In this document: positions 43,271 through 52,616 of the stretch, in pieces
Numbering within the stretch: position 1 is the first letter of the stretch
How the letters are laid out: each line of letters starts with the position of its first letter
Origin: Limnoglobus roseus
Lineage (GTDB): Bacteria > Planctomycetota > Planctomycetia > Gemmatales > Gemmataceae
Assembly: GCF_008254045.1 (NCBI RefSeq)
Contig: NZ_CP042425.1
Location: 8,012,163-8,076,162 of the forward strand
Reading direction: 5' to 3'
DNA length: 64,000 nucleotides
Position numbers and translations under genes: made by a program
The notes under the pieces: model-generated
Database searches by the model: none
Told to the model about the DNA's origin: nothing
What the model saw: the letters and a program-made list of their open reading frames with translations, nothing else

Positions 43271-44008
43271 TTACTTCTTGTCCGACTTCTCTTCCACCTT
43301 CTCGATCTTCTCTTCCTTCAACTCGCCGAGGTTGTACTTGTCGAACTCCGGGGCGAAGTCGGCCTTCGCGGTGTTGACCGCGATCACGCCGGCTTGCAAC
43401 TTCTTGTCGAACTCCACGTCGAGCGATTTCAACTCGTTCCACGTCTTGCCATCGTCCTCCGTGACGGCCGCCGAGAAGGTATTCCCCTTCCGCTTCAGCC
43501 GCAACGTCGCACCCTTCTTGGGGTCGAGGTTACCGTCCGACGGCGTGCCGTACTTCACGAACTCGCTGTTACGGCGCAACTCGAAGCTGATGTAGCACGG
43601 CGGTTGCTCGTCGCCACGGCGGAACATGGCCCGTTCGAGGCGAACGTAATTCTTCTCGTCCTGCCAGGCCAGAAAGCCCGCGCCGAAGAAGGCGACGTTA
43701 CGCTCGGTCCCGCCTTCGGCCCCCGCGGGCACCTCGAACGCACCGACGGTCACGTCCATCTGGAAGTCGCCTTCGACTTCCTTCATCACCCGCGGGGCGT
43801 GCATCGGGGCGTTCAGTTCGGCACTCAGGTCGTGCGGTTCCTTGCCACCGGGCACGCTGATCTTCAGCTTCGTTCCGGTCACATCGAACTTGCAATCCTT
43901 GGCCGGATCGATGGCCTTCCCCCACGCGGCCAGGGCGTCTTTCGGTGCGGGGGCGGCGAGCGTCAACAAGGGGCAGGCCACGAGCAAGAGGAGAGAAAAT
44001 CGCAGCAT
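43271..44008 (-). CDS. Secreted concanavalin-like (DUF1349-type) protein
   Basis: The 245-residue protein has a signal peptide (MLRFSLLLLVACPLLTLAAPA) and a beta-sandwich-like body with DFQMDVTVGAFEVP, a FFGAGFLAWQDEKNYVRLERA strand, and NTFSAAVTEDDGKTWNELKSL, the layout of DUF1349 concanavalin-like domains. The C-terminus is very rich in Lys and Glu (EEKIEKVEEKSDKK). It is probably exported or periplasmic and binds carbohydrate or protein; no enzyme motif is seen. Start chosen at the ATG at 44008, with GGAG eight bases upstream. It is divergent from speA. Confidence 0.75.
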   Translation of the reverse strand: MLRFSLLLLVACPLLTLAAPAPKDALAAWGKAIDPAKDCKFDVTGTKLKISVPGGKEPHDLSAELNAPMHAPRVMKEVEGDFQMDVTVGAFEVPAGAEGGTERNVAFFGAGFLAWQDEKNYVRLERAMFRRGDEQPPCYISFELRRNSEFVKYGTPSDGNLDPKKGATLRLKRKGNTFSAAVTEDDGKTWNELKSLDVEFDKKLQAGVIAVNTAKADFAPEFDKYNLGELKEEKIEKVEEKSDKK

Positions 44009-44149
44009 CGAATAACTCCGCGGGGAAAAGGGGCGCGCAATGTAGACGACAATCAGCAGTTGGCGTTGCACGGATTGGGCACGATCGTAACATGACGCAG
44101 GATCATCTGTCTCCCGTAATCCGTGACGCTGTTACCGAGGCCTCCTCTG

Positions 44150-46096
44150 ATGGGCAAACCCGTGGAACGCAAAAGTCTCGACGCGGAGGCCGCCCACCCG
44201 TGGCGGAACGCCGACGCTCTCGAAACTTATGGCGTCAAGAACTGGGGCAAGGGTTACTTCGGCATCAACAAACTCGGCCACCTCACGGTCCACCCCGGCA
44301 AGGCCGCCGACCATTCGCTCGATCTTAAAGAACTCATCGACCAGCTCCAGCACCGCGGCATTCAGCTCCCGATCCTGTTGCGATTCTCGGACATCCTCCA
44401 GCACCGGATCGGCGAGATCGGCGGCGCGTTCAAGAAGGCGATCGACGAGTACGGCTTCCAGGGCAAGTACTCCTGCGTCTACCCGATCAAGGTGAACCAA
44501 CAGCGGCACGTCGTCGAGGAAGTGCTGGCCTTCGGCAAGGAACACGGGTTCGGGTTGGAAGCCGGCAGCAAGCCGGAACTGCTCGCCGTGCTCGCCCTGA
44601 CGAACGGCACCGGCGACACGCCGATCATCTGCAACGGGTTCAAAGACGACGAGTTCATCAAGATGGTCGTACTCGCCCGCAAGATCGGCAAGAACATCAT
44701 CCCCGTGGTCGAGAAGTTCACGGAACTCGAACTGCTCGTCAAGTACATGGAGGAACTCGGCGTCCGGCAACCGCTCGGCGTGCGGGTGAAGCTCGCCAGC
44801 CGCGGGGCCGGCCGGTGGCGCGGCTCAGCCGGCTATCGCTCGAAGTTCGGGCTGACGCTGACCGAAGTGCTGGAAGCCTACGAGTACCTGAAGGCCCGCG
44901 GTTTCGACGACTGCTTGCAGATGACCCACTTCCACATGGGTAGCCAGGTTTCGAACATCCGCAAGGTGAAGGACGCACTCACCGAAGCGGCCCGCGTGTA
45001 CGTCGAGCTTTATCGCATCGGCGCGGGGTTGAAGTACATCGACGTGGGCGGCGGCCTCGGCATCGACTACGACGGCTCGCAGACCGACTTCGAGTCGAGC
45101 ATGAACTACACGCTGCAAGAGTACGCCAACGACGTGGTGTTCCGCATCAAGAGCGTGTGCGACGACGCCGGCGTGCCGCACCCGAACATCATCTCCGAGA
45201 GCGGCCGGGCACTCGTGGCGTACAGTTCCGTCCTCGTCTTCGACGTGCTCGGCACGTCCGACTTCGACAAGTGTACTGCCCCGGACGAGATGCCGGCCGA
45301 CGCCCCGCAGCCGATCCAGGACTTGTTCAGCAACTACCGCGACCTGAACAAGAAGAACTACCTGGAGAGCTACCACGACGCCGTGCAGAGCATGGAAGAG
45401 ACGCTGAACCTCTTCAACCTCGGCTACCTCAACGTGGAACTCCGGGCGCTGGGCGAGCGGCTCTACTGGGCGTTCGCCCGCAAGTTGCAGCGGTTGGTGA
45501 AAGAACTCGACTACGTGCCGGAGGAACTGAACGGCCTGGAGAACATGCTGTCGGACACGTACTTCTGCAACTTCTCGGTGTTTCAGTCGATGCCGGACAG
45601 TTGGGCCATCAAGCAACTCTTCCCGGTCATGCCGATCCACCGACTGAACGAGGTGCCGACGCGAAAGGCAATCCTCGGCGACATCACCTGCGACTCGGAC
45701 GGCAAGATCGACCAGTTCATCGACCTCCGCGACGTGCGGAGTACGCTCGAACTGCACCCCGTGACGGAAGGCGAGCCGTACTACCTCGGCACGTTCCTGC
45801 TGGGGGCGTACCAGGAAATCCTCGGCGACCTACACAACCTGTTCGGCGACACGAACGCCGTCCACGTTCGCTTGGAAGACGACGGCACGCCGAACGTCGA
45901 GACGGTCATCAAGGGGGACACTGTCACGGAGGTGCTGAACTACGTGCAGTACAGTGCCGAGAAGTTGACGGAGCGGGTCCGCAAGGACGTGGAACGGGCT
46001 GTCCGGGCCGGGCACATTTCCGTGAGCGAGAGCAAGCAGTTCCTGAAGTTCTACGAGAGCGGCCTCGACGGGTATACTTACCTCGAAGAGCCGTGA
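44150..46096 (+). CDS. speA: Biosynthetic arginine decarboxylase
   Basis: SpeA makes agmatine from arginine, the first step of the arginine route to polyamines. The 648-residue protein is a fold-III PLP enzyme: the cofactor lysine is Lys114 in YPIKVNQQ, followed by GLEAGSKPELLAVLAL, the glycine-rich phosphate loop, HFHMGSQVSNI and the GGGLGIDYDG segment. The C-terminal domain ends SESKQFLKFYESGLDGYTYL. Length fits the bacterial family of about 640. Start chosen at the ATG at 44150 with GAGG nine bases upstream. No other polyamine gene is adjacent. Confidence 0.96.
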   Translation: MGKPVERKSLDAEAAHPWRNADALETYGVKNWGKGYFGINKLGHLTVHPGKAADHSLDLKELIDQLQHRGIQLPILLRFSDILQHRIGEIGGAFKKAIDEYGFQGKYSCVYPIKVNQQRHVVEEVLAFGKEHGFGLEAGSKPELLAVLALTNGTGDTPIICNGFKDDEFIKMVVLARKIGKNIIPVVEKFTELELLVKYMEELGVRQPLGVRVKLASRGAGRWRGSAGYRSKFGLTLTEVLEAYEYLKARGFDDCLQMTHFHMGSQVSNIRKVKDALTEAARVYVELYRIGAGLKYIDVGGGLGIDYDGSQTDFESSMNYTLQEYANDVVFRIKSVCDDAGVPHPNIISESGRALVAYSSVLVFDVLGTSDFDKCTAPDEMPADAPQPIQDLFSNYRDLNKKNYLESYHDAVQSMEETLNLFNLGYLNVELRALGERLYWAFARKLQRLVKELDYVPEELNGLENMLSDTYFCNFSVFQSMPDSWAIKQLFPVMPIHRLNEVPTRKAILGDITCDSDGKIDQFIDLRDVRSTLELHPVTEGEPYYLGTFLLGAYQEILGDLHNLFGDTNAVHVRLEDDGTPNVETVIKGDTVTEVLNYVQYSAEKLTERVRKDVERAVRAGHISVSESKQFLKFYESGLDGYTYLEEP

Positions 46097-46113
46097 GCGG
46101 GGGGAACAGACCG

Positions 46114-46695
46114 ATGACCGTCGCCGAAGCACTCGAAATCTACGAGGTCGAAGACGTTGCCGACATCAACCCGGTTCCACGGGGGTACGAACTGATCGAC
46201 GGCGAACTCGTGGAGATTCCGAGCATGGGCGTCGAATCGAGTCTCGTTCTGGGCCGAATCTTCTACCTCCTTCATGGGTGGTGTGAACAGACGCAACTTG
46301 GCATCGCGATAGCCGGCGAGGCCGGCTATCGGTGTTTTCCGTGGAAGCCGAAGCAGGTCCGTAAGCCCGACGTGGCGGTAATCCTTTGTGATCCGAAGAC
46401 GTTCATCGCTCCCAAGGGCGATGCGGGAATCGTACCCGACTTGGTGGTTGAAGTTGTTTCGCCGAACGACACGGTCGTCGATCTCGACACTCGCGTCCGT
46501 GAGTTCCTGCGAGCCGGGACGAAATTGGTATGGGTTGTGAATCCCGACACGCGAGAGGTTCTTGCCCGCCGTGCCGACGGCACGATCCAATCCTTCACGG
46601 AACCCGCCGACCTGACCGGCGAGAACCTCCTACCGGGTCTCCGTGTCTCCCTCGCGGCGTTTCTGCCCCCGCTGCGCACTGCCCCGACCGTTTGA
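46114..46695 (+). CDS. Uma2-family (DUF820) restriction-endonuclease-fold protein
   Basis: The 193-residue protein has the Uma2 layout: MTVAEALEIYEVED, GYELIDGELVEI, VRKPDVAVI, DLVVEVVSPND and LVWVVNPDTREV, a PD-(D/E)XK nuclease-like fold widespread in planctomycetes and cyanobacteria. In many members a Lys lies in the helix after the EVxSP strand; here that position reads LDTRVREFL with Arg. The protein may be a weak or non-nuclease member. Biological role of the family is unsettled. It follows speA by 17 bp and precedes the metallo-beta-lactamase gene by 12 bp. Confidence 0.85.
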   Translation: MTVAEALEIYEVEDVADINPVPRGYELIDGELVEIPSMGVESSLVLGRIFYLLHGWCEQTQLGIAIAGEAGYRCFPWKPKQVRKPDVAVILCDPKTFIAPKGDAGIVPDLVVEVVSPNDTVVDLDTRVREFLRAGTKLVWVVNPDTREVLARRADGTIQSFTEPADLTGENLLPGLRVSLAAFLPPLRTAPTV

Positions 46696-46707
46696 AAGCG
46701 CTTGCCC

Positions 46708-47562
46708 ATGACCACCGACCGACCCGTCGATAACGCCCCGTACCTCAGCCACACGCACGCGGGGCTGACGATCGAAGGCTGGGCACGGGCGGCGGTCCAG
46801 AGTTACTGGCGCATCCCGGAACTGAAAGTCGGGTTCGACGTCGGGGCGCACCCGTGGGACTTCATGGGCACGCCGACGCTCTTCATCTCGCACAGCCACC
46901 TCGACCACATCGCGGCCCTGCCGGTGTACGTCGCCCGTCGGCGGATGATGAAGATGGAACCGCCGAACGTCTACGTGCCGAGTGAGTGCCTCGAAGACGT
47001 CCGGCGACTCCTGCAAATCATGCACCGCCTCGACCGCGGGCGACAGATCGCTCACGTGGAAGGTCTCGACCCCGGCGACGAGATCGACCTGTCGCGGGAA
47101 CTCGTGGTGACGGTCTTCGCGACGACGCACACCATCCCGTCTCGCGGCTTCGTCGTGTGGGACCGGCGGAACAAGCTGAAGGACGAGTACCAAGGGTTGC
47201 CCGGCGACAAGATTCGCGACCTGCGGCTGAGCGGCACGGCCGTGACGAAGGAAGTTCGCATCCCGCTCGTCGCCTACACCGGCGACACCAGCCCGGCGGG
47301 GTTGGACGCCTACCCGGCGGTGTACGATGCGAAGATTCTGATCACGGAGCTCAGCTTCATCCGGGCGGCGCACCGGCGGGAGAAGATTCACAAGTTCGGC
47401 CACATGCACCTCGACGACTTCATCGAGCGGGCCGACCGCTTCCGCAACGAGTTGATCGTCGCGGGCCACTTCAGCACGCGGTACCACCCGTCGGAGGTCA
47501 CGCGGGTACTGGAGAAGAAGCTGCCCGAATCGCTGAGGGCGAAATTGAAGCTCTGGATTTAG
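46708..47562 (+). CDS. Metallo-beta-lactamase-fold hydrolase, RNase Z-like
   Basis: The 284-residue protein has the core metal motif SHSHLDHIAALP (HxHxDH) near residue 72, a later His in ATTHTIPSRG, YTGDTSPAG with the metal-bridging Asp, and a final His in VAGHFSTRYHPSE, as in RNase Z and related MBL enzymes. The N-terminus lacks the GTG..P motif of standard RNase Z, so it may be an RNase Z-like hydrolase with another substrate. Start ATG at 46708. It ends just before a hairpin and the SecA-like gene. Confidence 0.8.
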   Translation: MTTDRPVDNAPYLSHTHAGLTIEGWARAAVQSYWRIPELKVGFDVGAHPWDFMGTPTLFISHSHLDHIAALPVYVARRRMMKMEPPNVYVPSECLEDVRRLLQIMHRLDRGRQIAHVEGLDPGDEIDLSRELVVTVFATTHTIPSRGFVVWDRRNKLKDEYQGLPGDKIRDLRLSGTAVTKEVRIPLVAYTGDTSPAGLDAYPAVYDAKILITELSFIRAAHRREKIHKFGHMHLDDFIERADRFRNELIVAGHFSTRYHPSEVTRVLEKKLPESLRAKLKLWI

Positions 47563-47567
47563 CCCAG

Positions 47568-47586
47568 ACGGTACAGGCGGTACCGT
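47568..47586 (+). terminator. Hairpin after the MBL gene
   Basis: A perfect 7-bp inverted repeat (ACGGTAC / GTACCGT) with a 5-base loop starts six bases after the MBL stop codon and is followed by a short T-run (TTT). It may be a weak intrinsic terminator separating the MBL gene from the SecA-like gene, 101 bp further on. Confidence 0.4.
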
Positions 47587-47687
47587 TTCCCATCGGCACG
47601 GTCGTCCGCGGTGTTCCGATTCATCCCGTCTTTCGCCCGGCCGAATTCGTCGGTAAGTTAGAAGTGAGAAAAGGAGTTTGAACGCCG

Positions 47688-49751
47688 ATGAGTACAGCAC
47701 AGGCCCCGGAAGAAATCCTGAACCTCGTCCCGGCCGATCAGACCGCCCCGCCCCTGGCCGACGAAAAGCACGAACCCCGCCGCCCGACCATTGCCAACGT
47801 GCCGGGACGGCTGGGGACACTCGTGGAGAATCGCCTTCGTGCGATCGCGGACCCACGTCCCTGGAAGCGGCGACTGGCGCGGGCGGCCCTCGTCATTCCC
47901 AAGATTCGCCACTGGGAACAGCAGTTCATCAACTTCAATGAGGAAGACCTCCGCAAGAAGAGCATGAACCTCCGCGGCCGAGTTCGCGGCGGCGAGCACA
48001 TCGACAAGCTCATCCCCGAGGCGTTCGCGCTGGCCGCCATCGCCATCCGGCGACTCTTCGGCTACCAACTCTTCGACGTGCAACTCGCGGCCGGCATCGT
48101 CATGCACTACGGCGGCCTCGTCGAACTCGCGACCGGGGAGGGGAAGACGCTCTGCGCCGTGTCGCCGGCCTACCTGAACTCGCTCGAAAACAAGGGCGTT
48201 CACGTCACGACCGTGAACGACTACCTCGCGAAGCGGGACGCCGAGGAGATGGGACCGGTCTACCGGATGCTCGGCCTGACGGTCGGGTGCATCCAGCAGA
48301 AGATGGAAGACGGCGACCGCACGCTCCAGTACAAGTGCGACGTGACCTACGGCACGGCCGCCGAGTTCGGGTTCGACTTCCTCCGCGACCGCCTGAAGGT
48401 CCGCGGCGGGCAGTCCACCACCGCCCCGTTCTGGGCACCGTGGACGAACAACGGCCCCGCCAAGATGGATCCCCGCGTCCAACGACCGTTGCACTACGCC
48501 ATCGTGGACGAGGCCGACAGCATCTTCGTCGACGAGGCCCGCACCCCGCTCATCATCGCGAACCCGACCCGCGACGCGACGCCGGAAGAGCAGATCATGT
48601 TCAAGTGGGCCGACGGCGTCGCCAAGCAGATGCAACGGGACGAGCACTTCCGCCTGGACTTGAAGAAGGACAAGATCGAAATCCTCGACTCCGGCCGGAC
48701 GCTCGTGCGATACTCTAACCCGCCGACCGGTCAACACGCGGTGGCGATGGACAAGTTGCTCGAACAGGTCGAGAAGTCGCTGCACGCCTACCACCGCTTC
48801 TCGCTGGACCACCAGTACATCATCTCGAAAGACGGGAAGATCATCATCATCGACGAAGGCACCGGCCGGCCGATGCCCGACCGGCACTGGCGGGACGGCT
48901 TGCACCAGGCGGTCGAAGTGAAAGAGAGCGTGCAGGTCACGATGCCGTCCGAACACGCGGCCCAGGTCACGTTCCAGAACTTCTACCGGCTGTACAAGAA
49001 GCTCGCCGGGATGAGCGGGACGCTGATGCCGAACTTCAGCGAGATGCGGCGGGTCTACCGCCGGTGGGTGACGAAGATTCCCACGAACCGGCCAATCAAG
49101 CGGGTGACGATGCTCGACGCCGTGGCCCCGAACGAGGGGGAGAAGTTCGACGCCGTCGTGAAGCAAGTCCGCGAGATGGTGGCCCAGGGCCGCCCGGTGC
49201 TGATCGGCACGCGGACCGTGGACAAGTCGGAACGCCTCTCAAAACTTCTGGAACTCGGCGGCGTCGAGCACTTGGTTCTGAACGCCCGGCAAGACGCGAA
49301 CGAGGCCCAGATCATCGGGGCGGCCGGGCAGTTGGGCCGGGTGACGGTCGCCACGAACATGGCCGGCCGGGGGACCGACATCAAACTCGGCCCCGGCGTC
49401 GCGGAGAACGGCGGCCTGCACGTCATCGGGACGGAACGCCACGAGGCCGAGCGGATCGACCGGCAACTCGCCGGTCGGGCCGGCCGCCAAGGCGACCCCG
49501 GCACGGCACAGTTCTTTATCTCGCTTGAAGACGGTGTCCTGGAAGGACTCGGTCAAGCGCGGCAGCAGGCCCTCGAAGAACTCGGCCGGTCCGGGTCGTC
49601 GCGGCCGTGGTCGATGTTCCGGCGGCTGTTCCGCAAGGCCCAGAAGCGGATCGAAAAGAAGCACTACAAGCAGCGCCTCGACCTCATGCACTACGACCGG
49701 GGTCGGCAGGAGATGCTTCAAGACTTGGGCGCGGACCCGTATGTCGATTAA
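47688..49751 (+). CDS. Short SecA paralogue (SecA-like translocase ATPase)
   Basis: SecA drives preproteins through SecYEG. This 687-residue protein has a 45-residue extra N-terminus, Walker A TGEGKT (residues 149-154), DEAD (274-277) in VDEADSIFVDEARTPLI, the preprotein cross-linking region, and nucleotide-binding domain 2 with MAGRGTDI, GTERHEAERIDRQLAGRAGRQGDPG. After that it ends with a short basic tail (KAQKRIEKKHYKQRLDLMHYDR), so most of the helical wing and the zinc-binding C-terminus of a ~900-residue SecA are missing. This fits an accessory SecA2-like ATPase rather than the housekeeping SecA. Its stop overlaps the next gene. Confidence 0.88.
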   Translation: MSTAQAPEEILNLVPADQTAPPLADEKHEPRRPTIANVPGRLGTLVENRLRAIADPRPWKRRLARAALVIPKIRHWEQQFINFNEEDLRKKSMNLRGRVRGGEHIDKLIPEAFALAAIAIRRLFGYQLFDVQLAAGIVMHYGGLVELATGEGKTLCAVSPAYLNSLENKGVHVTTVNDYLAKRDAEEMGPVYRMLGLTVGCIQQKMEDGDRTLQYKCDVTYGTAAEFGFDFLRDRLKVRGGQSTTAPFWAPWTNNGPAKMDPRVQRPLHYAIVDEADSIFVDEARTPLIIANPTRDATPEEQIMFKWADGVAKQMQRDEHFRLDLKKDKIEILDSGRTLVRYSNPPTGQHAVAMDKLLEQVEKSLHAYHRFSLDHQYIISKDGKIIIIDEGTGRPMPDRHWRDGLHQAVEVKESVQVTMPSEHAAQVTFQNFYRLYKKLAGMSGTLMPNFSEMRRVYRRWVTKIPTNRPIKRVTMLDAVAPNEGEKFDAVVKQVREMVAQGRPVLIGTRTVDKSERLSKLLELGGVEHLVLNARQDANEAQIIGAAGQLGRVTVATNMAGRGTDIKLGPGVAENGGLHVIGTERHEAERIDRQLAGRAGRQGDPGTAQFFISLEDGVLEGLGQARQQALEELGRSGSSRPWSMFRRLFRKAQKRIEKKHYKQRLDLMHYDRGRQEMLQDLGADPYVD

Positions 49752-51255
49752 CTCCGACGCCCTCCCCTCGCGAACCCGGCCGACGATACCCGGCCGGGTT
49801 CTTTCATTTCTTCGGACCGCGGCCGCCTGGGTCTGGCGGTTGGGCGACCGCACCCGGCCGGTTTCGGTGTTGGCCGTCGCCGCGAGCGCGATGCTGCTCG
49901 TCCAACTCGGCCGCACGATCCACGACGTGGACATCTTCTGGCAACTCAAACTCGGCGAACTGACGCTGACGAACGGCCTGCCGAAGACGGAACCGTTCCT
50001 CGCCGGGAAGGAACACGACCCCCTCACGGCAGTCGCGTGGCTGGCGCAGGTCGTCTACGCCGCGACGAAGCAGGTCGGCGGGTGGACGCTGCTTTGGCTC
50101 GTGGACGCGCTCGTCTGGTTCGGCGGCTTCGCGGTCGTCGCGACAGCGTGCGGCCGCAACGCGCGAAACGTGTGGCCCGCCACGGTCGGCCTCTGGGTCG
50201 GGTGGCTTGCGGCCGTGCCGTCGGCGAGCGTGCGACCGCAAAGTTTCGCGGCCCTCGCGTTCGGCTTGCTCGTGGTGTTGATGCGATCGAACCTCGGCGT
50301 GCGGTGCACCGCCATTCTCGGAGGGACATTGTTCGTCGCGTGGCAGAACCTGCACCCGTCCGTCGCGGTCGGCGGCGGTGTCGTCTTCGCGACGGTGCTG
50401 GCAGAAGCGGTGATGTTCTGGCGAAGCCGCCGGCCCACGTTCCCGTGGCGGCTCGTCGTGTTGCTGCCACTCGCGGGGCTTTCCACACTCGCCACACCGG
50501 CGGGGTTCGACATCTACCGAATCTCGGCCGTCAACGCCGACGTCTCGCGGTACCTCGACGTGGCGGAGTGGCTGCCCCTGACGTGGGAGCCGTTGCAATA
50601 CGGCCGCCCGTTCGCGTGGGGTGCGCTCTTCGCGACCATCGTCAGCATCGCGATCCGCGGCCGGAATCTGCGGGCCGGCACGCTCGCCGTCTTCCTGACA
50701 CTCACCGCCGCGATGCTCCTGTCACACCGCTTCGTACTCTTCTGGGGGATCGCCGTGATCCCCGTCTGGGTCGAGTTGCTCTCGCCCGCTTCCGACCTGC
50801 CGCCCGAGCAAGGTCGCTCGCGGTGGCGCCGGCCGTTCGCGGTGCTGTTCGTCATCGTCGGCATAGGCTACCCTACCTGTTCCCATCCCGTTCCTTTCGC
50901 AAACTACTACCCGTTCGCCGGGCTGTGTGCCCTACGGGAATCGGGCGTTCGTGGCACGGTCTACACCAGCTACTGCTGGGGCGGGCTCGTTTCTGAGGCC
51001 GGCTACCCCAACTGGCGTGTGACCCGCGACGGCCGGTATTACCTGTTCAGTCGCCGTGAGTGGGACGAATATTTCGCAGAAGTCAGCGACGCAACATCGC
51101 TCGGGCCGATCCTCGCGAAGCACCAACCCGCCGCATTCTTCCTGCGACCGAGTTTCGAAGATCGCCTCATCAGCCTCCTCGCGGCCGACCCGCACTGGCG
51201 GGAACTGTACGCCGACGACAACTGCGTCGTGTACGTTCTTGCTTCGATCCGGTAA
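49741..51255 (+). CDS. Polytopic membrane protein, lineage-type (paralogue of 23589-25151)
   Basis: The 504-residue protein has about 10-12 hydrophobic helices and a C-terminal soluble domain. It follows the same plan as the protein at 23589-25151: first loop VDIFWQLKLGELTLTNGL and KTEPFLA, NLHPS motif after a TM pair, and a tail with GTVYTSYCWGGLV, GRYYLFSRREWDEYF, WRELYADDNCVVYVL. It is likely a GT-C-like or membrane-embedded transferase; no catalytic residue can be assigned with confidence. The ATG at 49741 overlaps the SecA-like stop by 11 bases, which implies translational coupling with that gene. Confidence 0.75.
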   Translation: MSINSDALPSRTRPTIPGRVLSFLRTAAAWVWRLGDRTRPVSVLAVAASAMLLVQLGRTIHDVDIFWQLKLGELTLTNGLPKTEPFLAGKEHDPLTAVAWLAQVVYAATKQVGGWTLLWLVDALVWFGGFAVVATACGRNARNVWPATVGLWVGWLAAVPSASVRPQSFAALAFGLLVVLMRSNLGVRCTAILGGTLFVAWQNLHPSVAVGGGVVFATVLAEAVMFWRSRRPTFPWRLVVLLPLAGLSTLATPAGFDIYRISAVNADVSRYLDVAEWLPLTWEPLQYGRPFAWGALFATIVSIAIRGRNLRAGTLAVFLTLTAAMLLSHRFVLFWGIAVIPVWVELLSPASDLPPEQGRSRWRRPFAVLFVIVGIGYPTCSHPVPFANYYPFAGLCALRESGVRGTVYTSYCWGGLVSEAGYPNWRVTRDGRYYLFSRREWDEYFAEVSDATSLGPILAKHQPAAFFLRPSFEDRLISLLAADPHWRELYADDNCVVYVLASIR

Positions 51256-51313
51256 ACTGCACGCACCAACCTCCTCGCCGGGAACTGTCCCGGTTCGATC
51301 TGCGAGCGATCCC

Positions 51314-52585
51314 ATGCGCATTCTGATTTGCCTCGCCGCGGCCGTCCTCTCCGGTTCCGTCAACGCCGCCGACAACTGGCCGGGGTTCCGCGGGCCGAAC
51401 GGCGACGGCGTTTCGACGGCGAAAAACGTCTCGACAACATGGACCGAAACCGAGAACGTCCGGTGGAAGGTGCCGATCCACGATAAGGGGTGGTCCTCGC
51501 CGGTCGTGTGGGGCAATCAGGTCTGGCTGACGACCGCCCTGTCCGACGGCAAGAAATTCTTCGCCGTCTGCCTCGACAAGACGACCGGGAAGGTGGTCTT
51601 CGACAAGCTCCTCTTCACCGCCGACAATCCGCCAAACATCGCGCAGTACAACAGTTTCGCTTCGCCGACGCCGTTCATTGAGGAAGGGCGGATCTACGTT
51701 CACTTCGGCACGCACGGCACCGCATGCTTGAACACGGTCACCGGGGATACGATCTGGAAGAGAAACAACCTGCCGTGCGACCACTGGCGGGGGCCGGGGT
51801 CGTCGCCGGTGGTCTACAAGGACAAGCTCTTCCTCATGTTCGACGGGTACGACAAGCAGTACACCGCCTGCCTCAACAAGGCGACCGGCGACACGATCTG
51901 GGAGAAGGACCGCAAGCTGCCCTACCCCGACAACGGCGACTTGAAGAAGGCGTTCGCCACGCCGTCGGTCTTCGAGTTCGACGGCAAGGCGCAGGTCGTC
52001 TGCTCGGCGGCGGTGGGCACGATCGCGCACGACGTGGGCACCGGCGAGGAGGTGTGGCGGGTGATTCACGGCGGGATGAACGAGGCGTGCCGGCCGATTC
52101 TGGCCCACGGCCTCATCTACCTGACGACCGGGCACACGTCGAACTTGATCGCGGTGAAGGCCGGCCGGACCGGCGATCTGACGAAGGACGGCATCGCGTG
52201 GCGGGCCGACAAGATCGCCCCGTCGCGGCCGTCGCCGCTCGTCGTCGGCGACCTGCTGTACGTGGTCAGCGACAACGGCGTCCTGACGTGCCTGGACGCC
52301 AAGACGGGCAAGAAGCAGTGGCAAGAGCGGCTGGAAGGCGGCAAGTTCTCGGCGTCGCCGGTGTCCGCCGACGGGCACGTCTATTTTGTTTCCGAATCTG
52401 GAAAGGTGGTCGTCCTCAAGGCCAGGCCGGAGTTCGAGAAGGTCGCGACGAATCAACTCGACATGACGACCGTGCCGGCCGACGGGGGGAAGGTCGATGT
52501 CCGCTGCATGGCCTCGCCGGCCGTCGTGGACGGGCTGTTGTTCCTCCGCAACCACACGCACCTCTATTGCATCGGCAAGAAGTGA
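51314..52585 (+). CDS. Secreted PQQ-like beta-propeller protein
   Basis: The 423-residue protein has a signal peptide (MRILICLAAAVLSGSVNA) followed by WPGFRGPNGDGVSTAKNV, a typical planctomycete start, and repeated blades with LDAKTGKKQWQE, LNKATGDTIWEK and VGTGEEVWRV, the tryptophan-docking pattern of PQQ-dependent dehydrogenase-like (PF13360-type) propellers. No PQQ-binding catalytic set is evident, so an enzyme function is not shown. It is probably periplasmic or secreted. It precedes folC by 31 bp. Confidence 0.88.
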   Translation: MRILICLAAAVLSGSVNAADNWPGFRGPNGDGVSTAKNVSTTWTETENVRWKVPIHDKGWSSPVVWGNQVWLTTALSDGKKFFAVCLDKTTGKVVFDKLLFTADNPPNIAQYNSFASPTPFIEEGRIYVHFGTHGTACLNTVTGDTIWKRNNLPCDHWRGPGSSPVVYKDKLFLMFDGYDKQYTACLNKATGDTIWEKDRKLPYPDNGDLKKAFATPSVFEFDGKAQVVCSAAVGTIAHDVGTGEEVWRVIHGGMNEACRPILAHGLIYLTTGHTSNLIAVKAGRTGDLTKDGIAWRADKIAPSRPSPLVVGDLLYVVSDNGVLTCLDAKTGKKQWQERLEGGKFSASPVSADGHVYFVSESGKVVVLKARPEFEKVATNQLDMTTVPADGGKVDVRCMASPAVVDGLLFLRNHTHLYCIGKK

Positions 52586-52616
52586 CTGACGGCCGCCCGC
52601 CGCATATCCTGATGGC

